This document shows, piece by piece, positions 14,688-21,138 of a stretch of DNA of 64,000 nt. The notes beneath the pieces are model-generated. The model ran no database searches and was not told the DNA's origin. It saw only the letters and a program-made list of their open reading frames with translations. Source of the DNA: Halomonas salipaludis. GTDB taxonomy: Bacteria > Pseudomonadota > Gammaproteobacteria > Pseudomonadales > Halomonadaceae. The stretch covers positions 62,001-126,000 of the forward strand of contig NZ_NSKB01000010.1 of the NCBI RefSeq assembly GCF_002286975.1, read 5' to 3'. Position 1 is the first letter of the stretch. The number at the start of each line of letters is the position of its first letter. The translations under genes were made by a program, and so were the position numbers.

Positions 14688-17406
14688 GGGTGCGTTCCTC
14701 TTCGAGCAGTGATTTGAGTTCCGGAATACAGCTGCCGCACTGGGTGCCACAGGCGAGCCGCGCGCCCAGCGCCTCGACGCTGGTATCGCCGTCGCGAATG
14801 GCGGAGACGATCGCCTTCTGGCCGACCTGGTGGCAGCTGCATATGGTGGGGCCGGTATCGGCGGCGCCGTCGTCGCAGCCGGCCAGCAGCCGGCGGCGAT
14901 GGGTGTCGCTCAGTTCGGCATCGTTGAAGCGCTGCTCGAGCCAGGCCAGGCCGGGTAGCTCGGCGGGCGGGCCGACCATGGCCCACCAGCACAGTCGTCC
15001 ATTACGCACCGCCGCGGCGCGCAGCCGCCCATCGCCGGCATCCTCGCACCACAGCGTCGCCGCCTCGGGCAGCCAGGCCGCCAGGCGCTCGAGCCAGTCG
15101 TGCTCGACTTGCCCGCTGGCCAGCTGCCAGCGCTGGCAACCGCGCATGGGAATGCGTGCCCAGTAGTCGCTCTCGCACCAGGGCGCAGCGTCGCTGAGCG
15201 CTTCACTGAGTGCTTCGCTGACCAACAGGGTGGCCTCCCAGGCGGTACTCAGCGGCGCCAGGGCCACGGCGCCGTGCTTGGACTCCGGCTGCCCCGAGAG
15301 CGGGTCGGTGTAGCCGCTGATCAGGGCGCCGCTGCGCGCCTGCTTGGTGAAGCGGTCGCTCCAGTGCATCGGCACGAACACCTCACCGGCGCGCTGGCTC
15401 TTGGCGACGCGCACCCGGGCGCGATACTCGCCGGCCTCACTGCTCAGCACCGCCAGGCGCTGGTCGGCGACGCCGTACGCCTCGGCATCGTCGGGATGCA
15501 CCTCGATAAACGGTTCGGCGCGGTGGTTCATCAGCCGTGGGGCGCGCGCGGTGCGGGTCATGGTGTGCCACTGGTCGCGGATACGCCCGGTATTGAGGCG
15601 CAATGGCCGCGCCGCACTCAGGCGCTGCTCGGGACCACGCGGAGTGATCGGCACCAGCCGCGCCAGGCCGTTGTCGGTGGCAAAGTGGCCATCCTCGAAC
15701 AGCCGCGCGGTGCCCCGCGGCGCCTGGGCGGTGACCGGCCACTGGATCGGCGCCAGCGCATCATAGGCGGCGCGGTCGAGGCCCGCCAGTCCGGAGATAT
15801 CGAACAGCCGCCTGGCGCCCGCCGGCTCGGCAGCGTTCTCGAAGCCCGAGAGCCGGGCATGCTCGTCGAAGATCTCGCTGGGGTGGGCGTAGGCGAAGGC
15901 CTCGCCGTAGCCCAGCCGCTTGGCGACCTCGCACATGATCCACCAGTCGTGGCGCGCCTCCCCGGGGGGCGGTAGCAGGCCGCGCTGGCGCGAGATGCAG
16001 CGCTCGGAGTTGGTCACGGTGCCGTCCTTCTCCGACCAGCTCGAGGCCGGCAGCACGATATCGGCATAGGCCAGCAGGTCGGTGTCGGTGACGCACTCAG
16101 AGACGATCACCAGCGGGCACTTGGCCAGTGCCGCGCGCACCCGGGCGGCGTCCGGCAGGCTCACCGCCGGGTTGGTGGCCATCACCCACAGCGCCTGGAC
16201 CTCACCGCGCTCGATGGCACTGAACAGCTCGACGGCCTTATGGCCCGGGCCCTCGGGCAGGGTCGGCATCAGCGACGCGGTGCGCCAGAAGCGGGTCACC
16301 CGATCGATGGCGCCGGGGGTGTGGTAGTCCATATGCGCGGCCAGCTGGTTGGCCAGCCCGCCCACCTCGCGGCCGCCCATGGCATTGGGCTGGCCGGTGA
16401 TCGAGAAGGGCCCGGCGCCGGGCAGACCCAGCTTGCCACCGGCCAGGTGGCAGTTGATGATCGCGTTGCACTTGTCGGTGCCGCTGGAGGACTGGTTGAC
16501 GCCCTGGGAGTAGAGGGTGACTACGTGCAGTTGGCTGGCAAACCAGTAGAAGAAGGTCTCCAGCGCCTCGGCGTCGAGATCGCAGTCGGCGGCCACCGAT
16601 TCGAGGTCGCTGGCCTCCTCGCGGGCCGCAGCCAGCGCCTCGTCGAAGCCCTGGGTATGGCGCGTGAGATAGAGCTCGTCCAGCTTGCCCTTGGCCGCCA
16701 TCCAGCTCAGCAGGCCGTTGAACAAGCGCGCGTCGCTGCCGGGCTTGAGTCCCAGGTAGAGGTCGGCGATTTCACAGCTGTCGGTGACCCGCGGATCGAT
16801 CACCACCACCCGCATCAACGGATTGCGGGTCTTGGCCACCTTGATGCGCTGATAGAGCACCGGATGGTTCCAAGCCAGGTTGGAGCCCACCAGCACTACC
16901 AGCTCGGCCTCCTCGAGGTCCTCGTAGCAACACGGCACCGCATCGGCGCCAAAGGCACGCTTGTAGCCGGCCACCGCCGAGGCCATGCACAGCCGCGAGT
17001 TGGTATCCAGGTGCGGCGTGCCAAGGAATCCCTTGAACAGCTTGTTGGCGACGTAGTAGTCCTCGGTCAGCAGCTGGCCGGAGAGGTAGGCCGCCAGCGC
17101 CTGATTGCCATGCTCGTTGCGGATCGCCGTTAAGCGGCTGGCCACGGCGTCCAGCGCTGTGTCCCAGTCGACCTCGGCGCCATCCACCCACGGCCGAGTC
17201 AGGCGCCCCTGCTGGCCCAGGGTCTCGTGCAGCGCCGAGCCCTTGACGCACAGGCGCCCATAGTTGGCCGGGTGCTGGCGATCCCCTTCCACGGCGGTTA
17301 TCGCCCCACCCTCGATGGTTGCGGTCACGCCACAGCCTACCCCGCAGTAGGGGCAGGTGGTCTTTGCTTGATCGCATATCGGCGCTGAATCATCGGCCTG
17401 ATACAT
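14647..17406 (-). CDS. nasA: Assimilatory nitrate reductase catalytic subunit with C-terminal BFD domain
   Basis: The 919-residue cytoplasmic molybdenum enzyme reduces nitrate to nitrite. C18, C21, C25 and C53 form the N-terminal 4Fe-4S site (CPYCGVGCGV ... GRLCVKG). The bis-MGD domains follow, with LAYADIVLPASSWSEKDGT among the recognisable signatures. The last roughly 60 residues (ICSCHQVGQ ... CGTQCGSCIPEL) are a BFD-like 2Fe-2S module that probably receives electrons from the FAD reductase encoded at 19804. AACGAGGAGTCACC precedes the start. Its leader carries a sigma-54 promoter motif, small hairpins and a terminator. Confidence 0.97.
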   Translation of the reverse strand: MYQADDSAPICDQAKTTCPYCGVGCGVTATIEGGAITAVEGDRQHPANYGRLCVKGSALHETLGQQGRLTRPWVDGAEVDWDTALDAVASRLTAIRNEHGNQALAAYLSGQLLTEDYYVANKLFKGFLGTPHLDTNSRLCMASAVAGYKRAFGADAVPCCYEDLEEAELVVLVGSNLAWNHPVLYQRIKVAKTRNPLMRVVVIDPRVTDSCEIADLYLGLKPGSDARLFNGLLSWMAAKGKLDELYLTRHTQGFDEALAAAREEASDLESVAADCDLDAEALETFFYWFASQLHVVTLYSQGVNQSSSGTDKCNAIINCHLAGGKLGLPGAGPFSITGQPNAMGGREVGGLANQLAAHMDYHTPGAIDRVTRFWRTASLMPTLPEGPGHKAVELFSAIERGEVQALWVMATNPAVSLPDAARVRAALAKCPLVIVSECVTDTDLLAYADIVLPASSWSEKDGTVTNSERCISRQRGLLPPPGEARHDWWIMCEVAKRLGYGEAFAYAHPSEIFDEHARLSGFENAAEPAGARRLFDISGLAGLDRAAYDALAPIQWPVTAQAPRGTARLFEDGHFATDNGLARLVPITPRGPEQRLSAARPLRLNTGRIRDQWHTMTRTARAPRLMNHRAEPFIEVHPDDAEAYGVADQRLAVLSSEAGEYRARVRVAKSQRAGEVFVPMHWSDRFTKQARSGALISGYTDPLSGQPESKHGAVALAPLSTAWEATLLVSEALSEALSDAAPWCESDYWARIPMRGCQRWQLASGQVEHDWLERLAAWLPEAATLWCEDAGDGRLRAAAVRNGRLCWWAMVGPPAELPGLAWLEQRFNDAELSDTHRRRLLAGCDDGAADTGPTICSCHQVGQKAIVSAIRDGDTSVEALGARLACGTQCGSCIPELKSLLEEERTHARTKPTPETQVA

Positions 17407-17455
17407 GGTGACTCCTCGTTTCGCCGCCGCCCGATGCAAGGGCTAAAACGCAAAA

Positions 17456-17495
17456 ACGTCCACTTTCGACATCTCAGGATGTCGATAGTGGACGT
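17456..17495 (-). terminator. Leader terminator of nasA (NasT-controlled, predicted)
   Basis: On the minus strand ACGTCCACT pairs with AGTGGACGT, and the inner CGACATC with GATGTCG around a CTGA loop. T-rich sequence follows (TTTTT then GCGTTTT). It lies between the predicted sigma-54 promoter and the nasA start, so it would stop transcription unless antitermination occurs. Confidence 0.8.
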
Positions 17496-17506
17496 CGCTG
17501 TCGGGT

Positions 17507-17556
17507 GAGAGCCGGCGTTGGCCCTCGGCAATTATCTATGCTGTAGTCATAGTAAT
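17507..17556 (-). promoter_or_regulatory. Predicted ANTAR-responsive tandem hairpins in the nasA leader
   Basis: Read on the minus strand, the first hairpin (17556-17531) has the stem CTATG/CATAG extended by an ATTA/TAAT base. The second (17526-17507) is GAGGGCC/GGCTCTC closing the hexaloop AACGCC. A at loop position 1 and G at position 4 match the known ANTAR-target rule. The first loop is seven bases (ACTACAG) and fits the rule less well. Both lie just downstream of the predicted start site and upstream of the leader terminator. Confidence 0.6.
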
Positions 17557-17568
17557 AGGTACATACCA

Positions 17569-17584
17569 AGCAAGCGCCATGCCA
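17569..17584 (-). promoter_or_regulatory. Sigma-54 promoter of nasA
   Basis: The minus strand reads TGGCATGGCGCTTGCT, which matches the -24/-12 pattern TGGCAYG-N4-TTGCW with exactly 10 bases between GG and GC. Transcription would begin near 17559, a few bases before the first leader hairpin. Sigma-54 use implies NtrC-type nitrogen control. Confidence 0.75.
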
Positions 17585-17692
17585 GCTACACCCTAGCCCG
17601 CCGCCACTGCCCAGCGGGCCGGGTCTGGCGACATACCGTGGGCAGCGCCCCGCATCTGATGGGTGGCGCTCCTCGCACCACAGCATTGCGCT

Positions 17693-17708
17693 TGGCCTGG
17701 GTTTTGCA
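17693..17708 (+). promoter_or_regulatory. Candidate sigma-54 promoter of nasT-nasS
   Basis: TGGCCTGGGTTTTGCA keeps the invariant GG and GC at 10-base spacing and TTGCA at -12, but CTG replaces ACG after TGGC. It points toward nasT and would give a leader of about 200 bases. Confidence 0.5.
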
Positions 17709-17790
17709 CCAGTATGACGCGGCGCAGCAGCCTGCCGAGGAATACAAAGCCGCCCATTTGGTAGCGCATGCGCCGCCACACCGGCCACGG

Positions 17791-17848
17791 AGAGGGCGTT
17801 TGCAAAAGAGGCAAACGAAGACGAGTGCAGCCCTTTTGCAGACGCTCT
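17791..17848 (+). other. Mutually exclusive inverted repeats in the nasT leader
   Basis: GCGTTTGCAAAAG (17796-17808) can pair with CTTTTGCAGACGC (17833-17845) with one mismatch, flanked by AGAG/TCT. The same left arm, CGTTTGC, can instead pair with GCAAACG at 17811-17817 in a perfect local hairpin. The two structures exclude each other. No T-run follows, so a role is unproven. The rest of 17585-17790 shows no gene. Confidence 0.45.
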
Positions 17849-17921
17849 ATGGGTCGACGTGGAATATAACTTGCAGTACCTAAGTACGTGCGCCTCAACT
17901 ACAGCGAGACGAGCCCACACC

Positions 17922-18515
17922 ATGCCCCCAGCGCTTGATGTTCTACTGGTCGATGATGAAGAGGTGCGCGCCGCCATGGTCGAGGAGGCGCTGGTCAGGG
18001 AAGGTCATCGGGTGATCTGCCACCTCAAGAGCCCTGCCAGCCTCAATGATATGGTGGCCAGACATCAGCCCGACGTGGTGATCATCGACATGGAATCGCC
18101 GGACCGCGACACCCTCGACAGCATGACCCAGCTCAACCGCGAGAACCCGCGCCCGGTGGTGTTCTTCGCCGACCAGCACGACCCCGACACCATGCAGTCG
18201 GCACTCAAGGCCGGCGTCAGCGCCTACGTGGTCGACGGCCTGGTGCAGGGGCGGGTCAAGCCGATCATCGAGGTCGCCATCGCCCGCTTCGAAGCCTTTC
18301 AATCGATGCGCCAGGAGCTCGATCGCACCCGTACGCAACTCACCGAGCGCAAACGCATCGAACGTGCCAAGGGCCTGCTGATGCGCCACCAGAGCTGTGA
18401 CGAAGAGCAGGCCTACCAAATGCTGCGCAAGCTGGCCATGGACCGCGGCCAGCGCATCGCCGAGGTCGCCACGAGCGTCATCGACATCCTCGAACGACTA
18501 GAGAAAGGCTTATGA
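17922..18515 (+). CDS. nasT: NasT, ANTAR-type antitermination response regulator
   Basis: The 197-residue protein has a receiver-like domain (VLLVDDEEVRAAMVEEAL; the phosphoacceptor-like Asp near residue 56 in VVIIDMESPD) and a C-terminal ANTAR RNA-binding domain (ERKRIERAKGLLMRHQSCDE, then EVATSVIDILE). NasT binds tandem hairpins in nas leader RNAs and prevents termination when released from NasS by nitrate or nitrite. It overlaps nasS by 4 bases. Both enzyme units nearby have matching leaders. The ATG at 17922 begins the receiver homology. Confidence 0.94.
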   Translation: MPPALDVLLVDDEEVRAAMVEEALVREGHRVICHLKSPASLNDMVARHQPDVVIIDMESPDRDTLDSMTQLNRENPRPVVFFADQHDPDTMQSALKAGVSAYVVDGLVQGRVKPIIEVAIARFEAFQSMRQELDRTRTQLTERKRIERAKGLLMRHQSCDEEQAYQMLRKLAMDRGQRIAEVATSVIDILERLEKGL

Positions 18516-19534
18516 ACACGCTTCCTCCGGCCGAGCTGTCGCGCCTGCAGCTGGGCTTCATCCCGCTGCTCGACTGCGTACTGCTGGTGGTCGCCCGCGA
18601 GCGCGGCCTGTTTGCCGATCAGGGCCTCGAGGTCACGCTATCGCGCCAGAACGCCTGGTCGACGCTGCGCGACAAGGTCGCCGCCGGGCTGCTCGACGGT
18701 GCCCATATGCTGGCGCCGATGCCACTGGCCATGAGCCTGGGGCTGGGGCGCGCGCCCTGCGATACCCTGGCGCCGATCACCCTGAGCCGTAACGGCAACG
18801 CCATCGTACTCTCCGAAGCGCTGGCCGACGCCTGCACGGCTCGCCTCAGCGACGACCCGGCCGCCAGCGCCAGCGCGCTGGCCGGCTACCTGCCCGGCGC
18901 CAGCGGCCCTACGCGCCTGGGGATGGTCTACCCCCACTCCTGCCAGCACTATCAGCTGCGCCAATGGCTGAGCCTGGGCGGCATCGATGCCGATCGCGAC
19001 GTCGAGCTGGTGGCGCTGCCCCCGCCGCGCATGGTCGACGCCCTGCAGCAGGGCAAGATCGACGGCTTCTGCGTCGGCGAGCCCTGGGGCAGCCTCGCCG
19101 AGCACCGCCAGGTCGGTCGCATCGTCGCCACTGGCGCCCAGCTGTGGCCGGAGCAGCCGGAGAAGGTCCTCGGCGTGACCCGCTCCTGGGCGAATCGCTA
19201 CCCGGCGACGCTAGCCCGGCTGATTCACGCACTGACCGCCGCCAGCGACTGGCTCGCCGAGTCGCCGGCCAACCGCCTGCAGGCTCGCGACTGGCTGGCC
19301 CTGCCGCCCTACCTCGACCGCTCGGTGGGCCACCTCGCGACCCTGCCCATCGACGCCCCGCCACTGCGGCAGCGGCTCTGCGGCCGCGATATGCTGCGCC
19401 CCGACCCTGCGTTTGCCGAGCTGCTCGCCGAACAGATCGACCAGCAGCTGCGCGATCAAGGTCAGCAGCTCGATCTCGCCACCCTCAGCGAGTGTTACAG
19501 CGCCGTGCATTTCGACCGCACCCTGCACCACTGA
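18512..19534 (+). CDS. nasS: NasS, nitrate/nitrite sensor (NrtA-like)
   Basis: The 340-residue protein resembles nitrate-binding ABC proteins (LQLGFIPLLDCVLLVVARERG, then DGAHMLAPMPLAMSLGLG, IDGFCVGEPWG) but has no signal peptide, as expected for the cytoplasmic sensor NasS. It sequesters NasT in the absence of nitrate or nitrite. It overlaps nasT in an ATGA arrangement with GAGAAAGG upstream of its start. A GC-rich hairpin follows its stop codon. Confidence 0.92.
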   Translation: MNTLPPAELSRLQLGFIPLLDCVLLVVARERGLFADQGLEVTLSRQNAWSTLRDKVAAGLLDGAHMLAPMPLAMSLGLGRAPCDTLAPITLSRNGNAIVLSEALADACTARLSDDPAASASALAGYLPGASGPTRLGMVYPHSCQHYQLRQWLSLGGIDADRDVELVALPPPRMVDALQQGKIDGFCVGEPWGSLAEHRQVGRIVATGAQLWPEQPEKVLGVTRSWANRYPATLARLIHALTAASDWLAESPANRLQARDWLALPPYLDRSVGHLATLPIDAPPLRQRLCGRDMLRPDPAFAELLAEQIDQQLRDQGQQLDLATLSECYSAVHFDRTLHH

Positions 19535-19541
19535 TGTGCAA

Positions 19542-19562
19542 CTGGCCCCGTTATGGGGCCAG
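19542..19562 (+). terminator. Hairpin after nasS
   Basis: CTGGCCCC (19542-19549) pairs perfectly with GGGGCCAG (19555-19562) seven bases after the nasS stop codon. No T-run follows (CTCCTCCC), so it may act as a weak terminator or mRNA-protecting stem. Confidence 0.55.
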
Positions 19563-19627
19563 CTCCTCCCCTACGCCACACCTCCAGTCGACTGAAAATC
19601 CTACTAAAAGGCGAAATTACTGCCGGT

Positions 19628-19643
19628 TGGCAGGCGCTTTGCT
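19628..19643 (+). promoter_or_regulatory. Sigma-54 promoter of the nitrite reductase operon
   Basis: TGGCAGGCGCTTTGCT fits TGGCAYG-N4-TTGCW with the exact GG-N10-GC spacing. Predicted transcription begins near 19653, just before the leader hairpins. It is closely similar in form to the nasA promoter on the opposite strand. Confidence 0.75.
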
Positions 19644-19665
19644 TTAGCTAGAGCAACGCAATAAT

Positions 19666-19710
19666 TCGGCGGCATCGCGGTCGCCCGACGGTCAATGGTG
19701 ATCGTCACCA
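19666..19710 (+). promoter_or_regulatory. Predicted ANTAR-responsive hairpins in the nirB-operon leader
   Basis: The first hairpin (19666-19688) has stem GGCGGC/GTCGCC, extended by TC/GA past a bulged C, with hexaloop ATCGCG (A at 1, G at 4, as required for ANTAR binding). The second (19696-19710) has stem TGGTG/CACCA around ATCGT, which keeps A1 and G4 but is one base short of a hexaloop unless a base slips. They precede a strong terminator. Confidence 0.55.
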
Positions 19711-19718
19711 CCAGACAC

Positions 19719-19768
19719 AGACGTCTTGGCTTCCTGCTCCAGCAGGACGCCGAGGCGTCTTTTTTTTT
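19719..19768 (+). terminator. Leader terminator of the nitrite reductase operon
   Basis: AGACG/CGTCT, TCTTGGC/GCCGAGG (with two G-U pairs) and TCCTGC/GCAGGA around TCCA form a long stem followed by nine T residues to 19768. It lies about 35 bases before the first start codon, so it must be overcome for expression. NasT antitermination is the natural explanation. Confidence 0.85.
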
Positions 19769-19803
19769 GGCCGCATGCTCCAGTCATCGAGGAGTCGACC
19801 GAC

Positions 19804-21138
19804 ATGACACCAACGTCCCAAGCCCCAATGCCCGAAGGCCCTAGTCACCGCGACCGGGTGCTGATCATCGGCAACGGCATGGCCGGCCAGCGGCTGGTCG
19901 AGGCGCTGCTGGTCCGGCCCACGCCGCCGTCACAGATCACCGTGGTCGGCGCCGAGCGGGTGCCGGCCTACAACCGCATCCTGCTCTCGCCGCTGCTGGC
20001 CGGCGAGCTGGACCACGCCGCCCTGACCCTGCGCGACGCCGACTGGTATACCGAGCAGGGCGTTGAGTTGATCCTCGGTGACCGCGTCGAGCGTATCGAA
20101 CGCCAGGCGCGCCAGGTGATCACCGCCAGCGGGCGCCGGCTCGACTACGACCGCCTGGTGCTGGCCACCGGCTCGCGCCCGGCCATGCCCCCGGTGCCCG
20201 GCATCGATCTCCAGGGTGTCCACGGCTTTCGTGACCTGGAGGACGCCGCCACCCTCACGGAGTGCGCGCAAGGCGGCGGCAGCGCCGTGGTGATCGGCGG
20301 CGGCCTGCTGGGCCTGGAGGCCGCCGAAGGGCTGCGCAAGCGCGGCATGGCGGTCAGCGTGCTGCAGCGCGCCTCGCGGCTGATGAATCGCCAGCTCGAT
20401 GCCACCGCCGCCGGGCTGCTCGAGGCTGAGCTCGCCAGCCGCGGGCTCACGGTTATCACCGACGCCCGGCTGGCCGCCGTCGAGGACGACGGCCACGGCC
20501 GGGTCGCCGCGGTCCACCTCGAAGATGGCCGCCGCCTAGTCACCGACTGTGTGGTAGTAGCCGCGGGGATCACCCCCAATGCTGAACTGGGCCACGACGC
20601 CGAGCTCGACAGCGACCGCGCCATTCTCGTCGATGCCCACCTCACCACCAGCGACCCGGCGATTCACGCCCTCGGCGAGTGCTGCCAGTTCGAGCAGCAC
20701 ACCTACGGCCTGGTCGAGCCGATCTGGCGCCAGGTCGAGGTGCTCGCCGCGCATCTCGCCGGTGAGGCGGTCGGCGGCTACGTCGAGCAGCCCAGCGCTA
20801 CCAAGCTCAAGATCAGCGGCGTGTCGCTCTACGCCTTCGGCCCCACCGAGGCGGCCCCGGAACACGACGTGCTCAGCTACCACGACCCGGAGCGCGGCGA
20901 CTACCGCCGCCTGCTGCTGCGCGATGGCCGCCTGGAGGGCGTAGTGCTCTACGGCGATACCCGCATCGGCCCCTGGGCCTTCGAACAGGCCCTGGCCGGC
21001 AGCGACCTCAACGCCTGCCGCCAGGCACTACTTTTCGGCCCGGCCGATGTCCAGGCGCTGCTCGATGCAGCCGCCGAGGACGCCGACCGCGCCGCCGACT
21101 CCGCTCATCTGCAACGCCCCGTCGAGGAGGCCGCATGA
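19804..21138 (+). CDS. FAD/NAD(P)H-dependent reductase, NasB-like, for nitrate reductase
   Basis: The 444-residue flavoprotein has two dinucleotide-binding motifs (VLIIGNGMAGQRLVEALL near the start; VVIGGGLLGLEAAEGLRKRG near residue 160) and an FAD-loop (ALGECCQFEQHTYGLVEPIW). It resembles the N-terminal half of NirB encoded next. It lacks siroheme and ferredoxin domains, so it is probably the electron donor to the BFD domain of NasA. The ATG at 19804 has GAGGAG about 10 bases upstream and is preferred over an earlier in-frame start that would fall inside the leader terminator. Confidence 0.88.
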   Translation: MTPTSQAPMPEGPSHRDRVLIIGNGMAGQRLVEALLVRPTPPSQITVVGAERVPAYNRILLSPLLAGELDHAALTLRDADWYTEQGVELILGDRVERIERQARQVITASGRRLDYDRLVLATGSRPAMPPVPGIDLQGVHGFRDLEDAATLTECAQGGGSAVVIGGGLLGLEAAEGLRKRGMAVSVLQRASRLMNRQLDATAAGLLEAELASRGLTVITDARLAAVEDDGHGRVAAVHLEDGRRLVTDCVVVAAGITPNAELGHDAELDSDRAILVDAHLTTSDPAIHALGECCQFEQHTYGLVEPIWRQVEVLAAHLAGEAVGGYVEQPSATKLKISGVSLYAFGPTEAAPEHDVLSYHDPERGDYRRLLLRDGRLEGVVLYGDTRIGPWAFEQALAGSDLNACRQALLFGPADVQALLDAAAEDADRAADSAHLQRPVEEAA

